Shown here in pieces: positions 27,341-35,893 of a stretch of 64,000 nucleotides of DNA. The first letter of the stretch is position 1. Every line of letters starts with the position of its first letter. Under the pieces are notes generated by a model. That model had not been told where the DNA came from, ran no database searches, and saw only the letters and a program-made list of their open reading frames with translations. Source of the stretch: an uncultured SAR86 cluster bacterium (lineage in GTDB: Bacteria; Pseudomonadota; Gammaproteobacteria; Magnimaribacterales; D2472). Where the stretch lies: assembly GCA_902617045.1 (NCBI GenBank), contig CACMVA010000001.1:210902-274901 (forward strand), given 5' to 3'. Made by a program: the position numbers and the translations under genes.

Positions 27341-27841
27341 TTACTTTTTAAAAAAAGCTACTGAGTGATCTTCATATCTTCTATTTCCAATTTTTTTAAA
27401 ACCAAAATCCTCATGGAACTTTATGGATATTAAATTTTCTGGATTTGTGTTTACTTCACAACATAGCGGTATTTCTTTTGTAATAGCAACTTTTTCAATA
27501 AGCTCATAAAAACTTTTTCCAATACCCTGTCGTCTAAATGAATCTTTTATAGCTATTCTATCAATATAAAGAAATTTGGATTCTGTGTTATTAAAAAATT
27601 TATAGTTAGGTGAATCATAAGAGGATTTCTCTCTGAAGCATATGATGAATCCTTTTATTTCGTTATCTTTTTCTACATAAAATTGATACGAACTAAGTTG
27701 TATTAATTGTCTAAGGTACTCTATTGAACTCAAGCTTCCAACCTCTGGAGTATTTTCTTGATTAAGTATAAAAATTTTCTCTAAAAATTCTTGGCTTAGT
27801 TTTGAAGGAAAATTGTGAATTTCATGACGAAACTGATTCAT
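27341..27841 (-). CDS. GNAT-family N-acetyltransferase
   Basis: 166 residues with the acetyl-CoA binding core LYIDRIAIKDSFRRQGIGKSFYELI (R-R-Q-G-I-G loop) and a C-terminal segment with VNTNPENLISIKFHEDFGFKKIG, typical of GNAT proteins. The acceptor is unknown. It is separated by three bases from the crotonase gene upstream and by 57 bases from the Bax-inhibitor-like gene downstream. Confidence 0.87.
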   Translation of the reverse strand: MNQFRHEIHNFPSKLSQEFLEKIFILNQENTPEVGSLSSIEYLRQLIQLSSYQFYVEKDNEIKGFIICFREKSSYDSPNYKFFNNTESKFLYIDRIAIKDSFRRQGIGKSFYELIEKVAITKEIPLCCEVNTNPENLISIKFHEDFGFKKIGNRRYEDHSVAFFKK

Positions 27842-27844
27842 TCA

Positions 27845-28531
27845 TCAAGAATCAAGTTCATTTATTGCGTCATCAATCTTTTTATGTATTTCAGCTATGT
27901 ACAGCTCTTTTGTCATCGAATAAGCTGGATGCCCCATTGTCGATAGATCTTTTGCTTTTTCAAGAGCGACTTTCATCAATTTATCTGATTCAACAACTTC
28001 ATCCATAAGACCAGCATCTATTGCATCCTCTAGTGTATACATTTCAGCGCTCAGAACTGCTCTATATTTATGAGATTGAGCTACTCTAAATTTAATGAGC
28101 TCTAATATAGGTAGAGGTATGACCATATTTGTTCTCATTTCATTAGCCCCAAGCATGAAGTCGCCTTTGACACCTATTCTATAGTCACAACAGCATAATA
28201 AAAAAGTTCCCAGAGCAATGCCATGACCTGAACATGCTGCAATAACGGGTCTTGGAAATGCAAATATTCTTGATAAGAGCTTAAAGCCATTTATGGTCAT
28301 ATTTTGAATAAGTTCCATATCTCCACCTTGTATAGTTTTGAGATCAAATCCAGCAGAAAACATACCCTCTCTACCTGTAATTATCAGGCATCCCTCTTCG
28401 GTAGGAACATTATCTAGACATTCATTTATATGCTGTGACATTTCTGGAGAGAAAACGTTTGCCTTACCATCATCTAAAGTTAGTATTGATACGTTCTCTT
28501 CTTTCTTAAGTGTAGCTAGTTTTTCTGACAT
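27845..28531 (-). CDS. enoyl-CoA hydratase/isomerase (crotonase) family protein
   Basis: 228 residues from the ATG at 28531; an ATG at 28564 in the same frame would overlap the start of the divergent gene and add an untypical leader, so I prefer the later one. Oxyanion segments are GREGMFSAGFDLKTIQGG and SGHGIALGTFLLCCCDYRIG. The region after it (ANEMRTNMVIPLPILELI) differs from classic enoyl-CoA hydratases, where a second catalytic Glu is expected, so hydratase activity is uncertain. It could be an isomerase or a thioesterase-like member. Confidence 0.87.
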   Translation of the reverse strand: MSEKLATLKKEENVSILTLDDGKANVFSPEMSQHINECLDNVPTEEGCLIITGREGMFSAGFDLKTIQGGDMELIQNMTINGFKLLSRIFAFPRPVIAACSGHGIALGTFLLCCCDYRIGVKGDFMLGANEMRTNMVIPLPILELIKFRVAQSHKYRAVLSAEMYTLEDAIDAGLMDEVVESDKLMKVALEKAKDLSTMGHPAYSMTKELYIAEIHKKIDDAINELDS

Positions 28532-28562
28532 AATATAATTTTCTTTTAAAGGAAATTTTATC

Positions 28563-30389
28563 ATGATTAAAAAAATTCTTAAGCTTACTAGAAATCTTTT
28601 ATTAGTTACTTTAGGGGTTGGGTCTCTATATTTAATAAATCTTTTTTTTATGAAGCCCTTCTCTATTGATCATTTTTTAGCAAAAGAGCTAATTCTTGAT
28701 CTTACAAGTTCACCTGAAGAGTTAACATATGTTGGAGTATTAGATGACTATAATTGGCTGACGAATCATAACTCTAAATTATCAATTCCAAAAGAAACCG
28801 ATATCGACGACGGAATAGAGCATACTGAAAAAACTATTAAAACCTTATATAAGTATGACGACTCGAGACTATCCGATACTCAAAAAAGTACAAAGAAAAT
28901 TGCAATTTTTGATTATGAAAATCATTTAAGAGAACTTAGAGATTTTCCTTATTTAGACTATCCACTTAATCAAATTGGAGGAATTCATTTAAATACCATT
29001 GAGTTTATGAATGATGTACATCCTATTAGGAAAAAGTCTGAAGCAGACGATTTTATAAAAAGGACAGATTTAATAAAGGAAGTGTATGAAGGAGTTCTTG
29101 CCGACCTTGAAAAACAAGCTAAAAGTGGTATTTATCCGCCTGAATTTGTATATGGTCATGTAATTAAACAGCTTGATGAATTTATAGAATATTCGAATGA
29201 AGAACATCCACTTTATACTCAATTTATGTCAAAGATAAATCAATTGGATTTAAATCAAGAAGATGTAAATTATTTTGAAAATGAAATAAAAAGATCCATT
29301 AGTGAAAGTGTTACGCCGGGTTTTAAAGTTTTAAGAGATTTTATGATAAGAACTCAAAAATATGCTAATAAAAATCATGGGGTATGGTCTCAACCTGGAG
29401 GAGATGAGTACTATAAATTGAAAATAAGAACTTTCACTACAACAGATTATTCTCCAGAGGAAATTCATCAAATAGGGCTAAGTGAAGTTAAACGGATTTC
29501 TGAAAGAATGAGATACATTCTTTCATCTCTTGGATATGACGAGAGTAAGTCTGTTGGAGAAATAATGAATGAATTAAATGAGAATCCAGATTTCTTGTAT
29601 GCAGATACCCCAGACAGAAAAGAAATAGTTGTTAAAGACTATACAGAAATGGTTGAAGAAGCTTATGAAGTAATGAAAGATTATTTCCATACTATGCCAA
29701 AGTCAAAGGTCATAGTAAAAGCTGTTCCTGAGTACTCTGAAAGGACTGCAGCTGGAGGGTATTATCAGTCGCCAGCGCTTGACGGAAGTAGGCCTGGTGT
29801 ATTTTATGCAAATCTATACGATATAAAGCAGACACCAACCTATAGCATGAGAACTTTGGCTTATCATGAAGCAACACCTGGACACCATCACCAAATAGCA
29901 CATTCTCTTGAAAATGAAGATTTAACTCTCTATAGACGGTTTGGATACTACACTTCTGCTTTCGCAGAGGGATGGGCTCTTTACTCTGAAATTTTAGCTC
30001 TTGAAGCAGGTTTGGCTGAAGATCCATATGACGAATTGGGAATTCTGCAAAGCGAACTTTTTAGAGCAGTTAGATTAGTGGTTGATACCGGAATGCACTA
30101 TAAAAGATGGACTCGTGAAGAAGCAATGAAGTACATGAAAACAAAAACAGGAATGTCAGATACAGAAGTTAGAGTCGAGATTGAAAGATATATTGTTTGG
30201 CCAGGGCAAGCGCTAAGCTATAAAGTTGGTATGATCAAAATACTCGAACTCAGAGAAAAAGCTATGAGCGAGCTTGGTGATAAATTTAATATAAAAGATT
30301 TCCACTCAGCTGTTCTAGATCATGGAAATCCTCCTCTCTTTATTGTTGAGGAGATGGTAAATAATATGATTAAAGAAAATTTGAACTAG
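28563..30389 (+). CDS. DUF885-family metallopeptidase-like protein, membrane-anchored
   Basis: 608 residues with an N-terminal hydrophobic segment (about 12-32, an uncleaved anchor or signal). The DUF885 hallmark HEATPGHHHQ lies at about 435-444, with SAFAEGWALYSE following at about 460-471, giving a gluzincin-like zinc site (His, His, Glu). These proteins are uncharacterised but resemble M32/M3-like carboxypeptidases, and may break down peptides outside the cytoplasm. It converges on an acyltransferase gene with a shared palindromic CTAG stop at 30386-30389. Confidence 0.9.
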   Translation: MIKKILKLTRNLLLVTLGVGSLYLINLFFMKPFSIDHFLAKELILDLTSSPEELTYVGVLDDYNWLTNHNSKLSIPKETDIDDGIEHTEKTIKTLYKYDDSRLSDTQKSTKKIAIFDYENHLRELRDFPYLDYPLNQIGGIHLNTIEFMNDVHPIRKKSEADDFIKRTDLIKEVYEGVLADLEKQAKSGIYPPEFVYGHVIKQLDEFIEYSNEEHPLYTQFMSKINQLDLNQEDVNYFENEIKRSISESVTPGFKVLRDFMIRTQKYANKNHGVWSQPGGDEYYKLKIRTFTTTDYSPEEIHQIGLSEVKRISERMRYILSSLGYDESKSVGEIMNELNENPDFLYADTPDRKEIVVKDYTEMVEEAYEVMKDYFHTMPKSKVIVKAVPEYSERTAAGGYYQSPALDGSRPGVFYANLYDIKQTPTYSMRTLAYHEATPGHHHQIAHSLENEDLTLYRRFGYYTSAFAEGWALYSEILALEAGLAEDPYDELGILQSELFRAVRLVVDTGMHYKRWTREEAMKYMKTKTGMSDTEVRVEIERYIVWPGQALSYKVGMIKILELREKAMSELGDKFNIKDFHSAVLDHGNPPLFIVEEMVNNMIKENLN

Positions 30390-30988
30390 TATTTTTCAGG
30401 ATATTTTGCAGTAAAAACCCTGTAATAGGCCTTAAGATCGCTAATATCTTTCATATTGTCACCTGTAGGTGTAAAAGCCTTACCAAGAAGTATTTCTTTT
30501 TTTGCAAAATCTAGAGATGCTGGAATTATTTTAGTATTTAATTCTTTTGCTATTCTTAAGAATCCTGTTTTCCATTCCTTTACTTTTGAACGGGTTCCTT
30601 CAGGAGATATTCCAATTAAGGAACTATTAATGTCTTTGATCTGATTAATTGCATCTTTAATTATCCCTCCAGGTTTGTTTCTATCAACGGGTATTCCCCC
30701 CATGTATCTCAAAAAAGCTCCAAGCCCATACTTAAATGCAGTATGTTTACCAATAAATGTAACTTTTGCATCCAGTCCAGCAATTGCTGCAACCCCTAGA
30801 ATCCCATCCCAGTTTGACGTATGTGGAGCAACAATTACTACAAGTTTTTTTTCATTAAATTCATCTGAAATTTTTCCATGAACCTTCCATCCAAGAGAGG
30901 TTAAAACAAATCTACCCAGCCATTGAAGCGCTTTTGGTCGGTATGCCCGAAAACTTTTCGGAATTTGTGAGCTTGAAACACTTTTCAT
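30386..30988 (-). CDS. lysophospholipid acyltransferase family protein (PlsC-like)
   Basis: 200 residues with the acyltransferase motif HTSNWD (His56 to Asp61) in VIVAPHTSNWDGILG, MGGIPVDRNKPGG as motif II, and SPEGTRSKVKEWKTGF as motif III. Such enzymes acylate 1-acylglycerol-3-phosphate or related lysolipids at the inner membrane. It is shorter than E. coli PlsC (245) and lacks a clear N-terminal helix; it could belong to the small bacterial subfamily with other acceptors. It is followed in its direction by no gene, since DUF885 converges on it. Confidence 0.87.
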   Translation of the reverse strand: MKSVSSSQIPKSFRAYRPKALQWLGRFVLTSLGWKVHGKISDEFNEKKLVVIVAPHTSNWDGILGVAAIAGLDAKVTFIGKHTAFKYGLGAFLRYMGGIPVDRNKPGGIIKDAINQIKDINSSLIGISPEGTRSKVKEWKTGFLRIAKELNTKIIPASLDFAKKEILLGKAFTPTGDNMKDISDLKAYYRVFTAKYPEKY

Positions 30989-30990
30989 TT

Positions 30991-31686
30991 TTAAACAGCA
31001 GTTTTATTTAATTTATCCTTAATAAAATATGGCAAATATATTGAATAGCAAACAATTACAGCAAGAATATAGATATCAATCATGTGGTATGGCGCTTCTC
31101 TCATAAAACCTGTTACATTTAAACCGGGTGGTTTTTCCATAACATACCAATAATTTGCTGGCGGTCCAAGTAAATAATTAATTGGGTACATCAAAATTAA
31201 GAAGAAAGTTAACACAAATAGAACTCTGTGCACATCTTTAAAGTAAGGTCTTTGATTATCAATTATCATTGCATAACTTACGCCAAGTAAAATCATTGAG
31301 TGACCAACCATATGACGAACATAATCAATATGTGGGAATGAATATAAAACATCAGGAGTTAATATAGCCATGCCTGCTCCGGAAATCCCAGCAAAAAAAG
31401 CAAAGATAAAAAACTCTCTTCTCTGAGTTATAAAATAAAGCATGATAGATGCGCAAGAAAAATCACATAGGTGAAGAGGTAATCCTAGTTTTATTTGTTG
31501 AGTATACCCCTCCCTATAAAAATCCAAACCTTGGTTTATTAGGATAAAAATGAAAATTGCAGCTATTACAAGTTTTTTCCATATATCACTCTTGTTCACA
31601 ACAAATTTCGGTAAATAAACAATCATAGCAATGCATGCTATGGCAAAAATGATATGAGAAGTATCTGATAAGCTAAATTCTGTCAT
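30991..31686 (-). CDS. YwaF/TIGR02206-like integral membrane protein
   Basis: 231 residues with about seven membrane helices. Family-like features are the conserved LGLPLHLCDFSCASIM segment, FFAGISGAGMAILTPDV and FPHIDYVRHMVGHSMILLG, then VTGFMREAPYHMIDIY in the last third. Function is unknown. Its start is two bases before the saccharopine dehydrogenase-like stop region's neighbour (eight-base gap) and its end is two bases from the acyltransferase start, so all belong to one minus-strand run from 34898 down. Confidence 0.8.
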   Translation of the reverse strand: MTEFSLSDTSHIIFAIACIAMIVYLPKFVVNKSDIWKKLVIAAIFIFILINQGLDFYREGYTQQIKLGLPLHLCDFSCASIMLYFITQRREFFIFAFFAGISGAGMAILTPDVLYSFPHIDYVRHMVGHSMILLGVSYAMIIDNQRPYFKDVHRVLFVLTFFLILMYPINYLLGPPANYWYVMEKPPGLNVTGFMREAPYHMIDIYILAVIVCYSIYLPYFIKDKLNKTAV

Positions 31687-31694
31687 TATAAGTA

Positions 31695-32702
31695 TTAGGC
31701 GTAAATTTTGCCGAAATCATTATTAAGAAAATCATCCCAAGACAAAGATTCTTGTCTTGTAAAACCTTTATTTGTAATCTTACCATCAAGAAACATTTTA
31801 AGAGCGCTACATACGCCAGAGGCAGTCGTTAATTGAATGGCGCTGAATTTTTCATCTCCGTATATTTTTCTTAAATAGGTTTTCTCTTGTAAAACTCCGT
31901 CGATAAGTCCTATAACTTTTACAAAAAATATTATTACGTCATTTTTTGTCCTTGGGACTTCTTTATCGAAAAGCTTCTCTAAGACATCCTTATTCTTCTT
32001 CAAGTGAAGATCGTTAAACAAAAATTTCATGTGATTTAAATGGCCTGGATATCTAATTGTCTTATATGAAAGATTTTGAACTTCTCCTTCAAAAGTCTCA
32101 CACATGGTGGCACATCCTCCGCTTGTATTAAAGGCTTCAAAGCTTTCGCCCTCAATAACAATTTTTTCAGCTCCCTCTAATGGCATAACCTTTACTGATT
32201 TTCCTTCATAAATTGCATCGGCTTCATTGCAATATTCATTAATTAATCCGTTTGTTGACCAACTTAAGTAATAGCTCATTTCATTAGTTGTAAATCTTGG
32301 TAAAGCTCCAACTCTCATTAGAACTTCATTTACAGAATCGAATTGATTCATCATACCAGCTGCACAAATATTAATGGCTCCTGGAGCAAGGCCACACTGT
32401 GGCATTAAAATATTTTCTGATTTTAGTGATCTAATGTATTCTGTCGTTTCAACATCTTCAGTGAGATCAAAGTAAGCAATACCATTTTCTGCTGCTACGC
32501 TTGCAATGTTTTTGTTTACTGCAAATGGTCCTGCTGAAATTACTGCATCAACTCCTTTTAAAAAATCTTCTACCTGTGAAATATCGTTTGCATCGAAACC
32601 ATCTTCTATATCGCCCTGCTTTAAGTCATAGTCCTTTTTAAGTAGTTGCTTTAATGCCCAACCTATATTTCCACTACCAACAATTGCAATTTTAGCTTTC
32701 AT
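31695..32702 (-). CDS. saccharopine dehydrogenase-like NAD(P) oxidoreductase
   Basis: 335 residues. The N-terminal Rossmann loop is IAIVGSGNIGWALKQLL, and the catalytic/dimer domain has MPQCGLAPGAIN, YLSWSTNGLINEYCN, FNTSGGCATMCETFEG and KTIRYPGHLNHMKFL, as in Lys9-type enzymes. Saccharopine dehydrogenase splits saccharopine into glutamate and aminoadipate semialdehyde. No lysine-ketoglutarate reductase domain is present here. ATG 32702 is preferred over a TTG one codon earlier; a GGGGG ribosome site precedes it. The gene overlaps the ALDH7 gene by 11 bases. Confidence 0.87.
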   Translation of the reverse strand: MKAKIAIVGSGNIGWALKQLLKKDYDLKQGDIEDGFDANDISQVEDFLKGVDAVISAGPFAVNKNIASVAAENGIAYFDLTEDVETTEYIRSLKSENILMPQCGLAPGAINICAAGMMNQFDSVNEVLMRVGALPRFTTNEMSYYLSWSTNGLINEYCNEADAIYEGKSVKVMPLEGAEKIVIEGESFEAFNTSGGCATMCETFEGEVQNLSYKTIRYPGHLNHMKFLFNDLHLKKNKDVLEKLFDKEVPRTKNDVIIFFVKVIGLIDGVLQEKTYLRKIYGDEKFSAIQLTTASGVCSALKMFLDGKITNKGFTRQESLSWDDFLNNDFGKIYA

Positions 32703-34065
32703 CAAATTCTACCCCCTGAGCAAGTGGTAAATCTTCTCCGTAATTTACAGTCGCTGTTACTCTTCTCATATAATTTTTCCAAGCATCCGAACCTGACTCA
32801 CGTCCGCCTCCCGTGTCTTTTTCACCACCAAAAGCGCCACCAATTTCAGCTCCACTTGTACCAATATTTACGTTAGCAATCCCACAATCACTTCCAGATT
32901 CACTTAAAAATAATTCAGATTCTCTAATGTCATTTGTAAAAATTGAACTGCTCAGACCTTGACTAACATCGTTTTGCATATAGATAGCATCTTCAATTTT
33001 TTCATAACTCTTAACATATAAAATAGGTGCAAATGTTTCAGAGAGCATCTCATCTTCTATTTCCTTTACAAGGACTAGTGCTGGTTTTACATAATATTCA
33101 TTAGAATCTTCAATATCTAATCTTTCACCACCAATCACAGATACATTCTTAGCTTTTAAGGACTCAAGAATTTTTTGCATAGAATTAAAGCTTTCTTCAG
33201 AAATTAAGGGACCTATTTGAGAGGAATCCTTTGAGGGACAGCCTATTACTAATTCCTCAAAGCATTTTTCCAAACGCTCAACACAGTCGTCATATATATC
33301 TTTATGAACAAATAATCTTCTTAGCGAGGTGCATCTTTGACCGGTTGTTCCGCAAGCAGAAAAGGCAATACCTTTTATTGTTAAATCTAAGTCTGCTGAA
33401 GGACATACGATTGCAGCGTTATTGCCTCCAAGTTCAAGCAAAAGCTTACCAAGCCTAGCTGAAACAATTGGTGCCAACTCTTTGCCCATTTGTGTGCTTC
33501 CTGTTGCAGATACCAAAGATATTCTTTTATCTTCACAAATTAAAACTGCCTCTTCGTTACCACCTTCTATAATTTGAATTAAGTCAGAAAACTCACCACT
33601 TATCTCATCCCACGCTTTTTTTATTCCTTTTGCGCACTCATTTGAATGTGGGCTAGGTTTCCATATTATGCTGTTTCCACAAACAGCAGAAAGACAGAAA
33701 TTCCATGCAAATACAGCCATTGGGAAATTAAAAGCTGTTATGCAACCAACAACTCCCAAAGGATGCCATAACTCTTGAAGTCTGTGATTTGGACGCTCAC
33801 TGGGCATAGTCAAGCCATATAGTTGCCTGCTTAATCCAACAGCAAAATCACACATATCTATTGCTTCTTGAACTTCTCCGAGCGACTCTGTCTTTATCTT
33901 TCTGGCTTCTTTGGTTATGGTTTTTGCAAGGAGTTCTTTTTGAAGTCTCAACTGCTCACCAAATTGTCTTATAAAATCTCCTCTTTGAGGCGCTGGAATT
34001 TTTTTCCATTTTTCAGCAATATCTTGCGATCTAATAATTATCTTGTTGTACTGTTTTTTATCCAT
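32692..34065 (-). CDS. ALDH7-family aldehyde dehydrogenase (aminoadipate semialdehyde type)
   Basis: 457 residues with catalytic Glu211 (LLLELGGNN) and Cys245 (TGQRCTSLRR). ALDH7 marks are LTMPSERPNHRLQELWHPLGVVG, split here as LTMPSERPNHRLQEL then WHPLGVVG, GTSGAEIGGAFGGEKDTGG and GRESGSDAWKNYMRR, and the C-terminal NYGEDLPLAQG, close to human antiquitin and bacterial AmaB. These oxidise 2-aminoadipate-6-semialdehyde to 2-aminoadipate. Its overlap with a saccharopine dehydrogenase-like gene gives two consecutive lysine-catabolic steps. It is some 40-50 residues shorter than antiquitin at the N terminus. Confidence 0.93.
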   Translation of the reverse strand: MDKKQYNKIIIRSQDIAEKWKKIPAPQRGDFIRQFGEQLRLQKELLAKTITKEARKIKTESLGEVQEAIDMCDFAVGLSRQLYGLTMPSERPNHRLQELWHPLGVVGCITAFNFPMAVFAWNFCLSAVCGNSIIWKPSPHSNECAKGIKKAWDEISGEFSDLIQIIEGGNEEAVLICEDKRISLVSATGSTQMGKELAPIVSARLGKLLLELGGNNAAIVCPSADLDLTIKGIAFSACGTTGQRCTSLRRLFVHKDIYDDCVERLEKCFEELVIGCPSKDSSQIGPLISEESFNSMQKILESLKAKNVSVIGGERLDIEDSNEYYVKPALVLVKEIEDEMLSETFAPILYVKSYEKIEDAIYMQNDVSQGLSSSIFTNDIRESELFLSESGSDCGIANVNIGTSGAEIGGAFGGEKDTGGGRESGSDAWKNYMRRVTATVNYGEDLPLAQGVEFDES

Positions 34066-34109
34066 AAAGATTTACAGCAAATTATGCTCTCCCAATAAGT
34101 GCTATTTTA

Positions 34110-34898
34110 CTATAGTTGTGCTTGAAGGTACTCCAATAAAATGTTTATTTTATTTGATCCACCAAAATATACTGATTCATCTTCATCAAATGTCTCTAAG
34201 CTTTTAATAAGGCCTCTCAATGCATCAGGATAATCAACAATTTTGTTTAATGGTTCAAATAAAACATTTATTGTAAATAAAGAATAATCTTCATGAAATC
34301 TACATAAAGTTTCTTTTTCTGATCTGATATACCAAGACGAAGGATCTGTAAGTAAAGAAGCTTCTTCTTTTAAATGAAATCTTTTTGTATCTCCATGAAT
34401 AAGCCAATTCTGTCTAGCAAAGGGTTTTTTAATAGGTGCCTGTCTTATAAAAGTTGTGATTCTCTTGCCTATCTTCTCATCTAGAGATGTAACAGGATCA
34501 TGAATTGTTTTTAGTGGCTTACCAATTTTTGTTCTTACATCCCAATAACTTGGCGAACAAATACTTGCCGCAAGAAGTTTTTGATCACCTTGTGATTCCA
34601 TTAAGCATAAATCATCTTGAATATTGAGGCTTAATTCAGCAATGAGATCAGGATACTTAGAATGCGTTATTCCAAATATTTTTCCTAAGCAAATTTGTGC
34701 ATCAATAGAATCTTCAGTTGCTGCAATAACCTTGTTGTAATCCGAATCAAGTAAGTTTTTTTTATGTTTTAGGAGATTTTCACCAATTTTTCTGTTTAGC
34801 CATTCACTTAGCTCTATTGGCCTCAACCCTAGTCGATATTTTTTTTCGCCAGCACCCCAAGGAGGCTCAGTCCAAAAATTATTCTCATAAGCCTCCAT
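34110..34898 (-). CDS. DUF3445 family protein (heme-dependent oxidative N-demethylase-like)
   Basis: 262 residues matching the DUF3445 layout: RLGLRPIELSEWL near residue 22, IQDDLCLMES, LLAASICSPSYWDVRTKIGKPL with the conserved P-x-x-W segment, IHDPVTSLDEKIG, RQNWLIHGDTKRFH with the Trp-x-Leu-His-Asp signature form, and SEKETLCRFHEDYSLFTI. A family member was described as a heme-dependent oxidative demethylase acting on dimethylamine. Substrate here is unknown. It is 44 bases upstream of the ALDH7 gene on the same strand. Confidence 0.82.
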   Translation of the reverse strand: MEAYENNFWTEPPWGAGEKKYRLGLRPIELSEWLNRKIGENLLKHKKNLLDSDYNKVIAATEDSIDAQICLGKIFGITHSKYPDLIAELSLNIQDDLCLMESQGDQKLLAASICSPSYWDVRTKIGKPLKTIHDPVTSLDEKIGKRITTFIRQAPIKKPFARQNWLIHGDTKRFHLKEEASLLTDPSSWYIRSEKETLCRFHEDYSLFTINVLFEPLNKIVDYPDALRGLIKSLETFDEDESVYFGGSNKINILLEYLQAQL

Positions 34899-34924
34899 AC
34901 AAATATGAAATACGGGGTTACAAA

Positions 34925-35230
34925 TTAAAAAATTTTATGTTTTCCTTGGAGTATCTCTAAATACATCTTGTAATCACCTATAAAGCTGTAAAAAGGATAT
35001 TTAAAGGTAGCAGGCTTATTTTTTTCAATAAAGAAATGTCCTACCCATGCAAACCCATAACCCGATAGAAGCGCATATAAGATAAATAAAAAATTGAATG
35101 ACAGTATAAATTTAATTAAAAAATATATGCTTAAACTAGTTCCAATAAAATGCATCAATTTTGTGTATTTATGATCATGTTCAGAAATATAGTAAGGATA
35201 AAAATCCTTAAAACTTTTATATCTTTCCAT
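34925..35230 (-). CDS. DUF962/Mpo1-like membrane protein
   Basis: 101 residues with two hydrophobic helices (about 27-62). The family pattern is FYPYYISEHDHKYTKLMHFIGT at the N terminus (split His residues), GFAWVGHFFIEKNKPATF in the middle and KYPFYSFIGDYKMYLEIL at the end. Yeast Mpo1 is an iron-dependent dioxygenase that removes one carbon from 2-hydroxy fatty acids. The conserved His and the GHFxIEKNKPA segment are present, so similar chemistry is possible, though not shown for bacterial members of this size. Confidence 0.85.
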   Translation of the reverse strand: MERYKSFKDFYPYYISEHDHKYTKLMHFIGTSLSIYFLIKFILSFNFLFILYALLSGYGFAWVGHFFIEKNKPATFKYPFYSFIGDYKMYLEILQGKHKIF

Positions 35231-35238
35231 TTTAATTG

Positions 35239-35832
35239 CTACTTAGGAGCCGCTTCTGGTTGAAACATATAATAACCCTCAAAAGGAATCATTAAATGCG
35301 CATATGGTGTGCCTTTGAACATCTGATATGGCTCTCCTTTTGTGAAATCTGTTGTAAAGTTTTCTATAGTTTTTGTATCTTTTGGCATAAGCATTAAATG
35401 TGGCCCGGATTCAATAAAATGATTCATCTTTATTGCATTCTCCTTATTGCCACCATATAAAGATGAAACTCTATTGTCTTCTCCAACATCACCATGGAGC
35501 ATCCATATATAAGCATCTCTTTCCATATTGGGACTAGTGCCATTTACATATGCCTCAACCCATTTGAATCCTTCGATATCTGCACATGACGCATTTGTAT
35601 CTTGAGCATCTTTGTAACCGTCTTCAGGCATTGGCCTACCTGGAGAGCATGTCCAACCATTGCTACCCTCTTTAAGAATTTTTCCATCATATGTAGCAAC
35701 TGAAGCATTATCACCTATAAATGATGGCGCAGCTGCAGATAGTGTCTCAATCATCCATGAATTTGATTTTCCGTCAGCAAAGGCACTAACGGCAAATACT
35801 AAACCAATTAAACTTAAAAATTTTGAATTCAT
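35239..35832 (-). CDS. secreted protein of unknown function
   Basis: 197 residues with a clear signal peptide (MNSKFLSLIGLVFAVSAFA, cut near residue 19). The mature part contains four-residue aromatic-rich stretches such as GWTCSPGRPMPEDGYKDAQD and YIWMLHGDVGEDN, two Cys likely to pair (near 61 and 81), SGPHLMLMPKD, and a tail with PYAHLMIPFEGYY. I do not recognise a family. A GAGGAGA ribosome site supports ATG 35832. It is followed nine bases later by the Mpo1-like gene, likely in one message. Confidence 0.8.
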   Translation of the reverse strand: MNSKFLSLIGLVFAVSAFADGKSNSWMIETLSAAAPSFIGDNASVATYDGKILKEGSNGWTCSPGRPMPEDGYKDAQDTNASCADIEGFKWVEAYVNGTSPNMERDAYIWMLHGDVGEDNRVSSLYGGNKENAIKMNHFIESGPHLMLMPKDTKTIENFTTDFTKGEPYQMFKGTPYAHLMIPFEGYYMFQPEAAPK

Positions 35833-35893
35833 TATATCTCCTCATATTACCTTTATTTAATTCTAAGAAAGAATCTTATTTAATACAAATATA

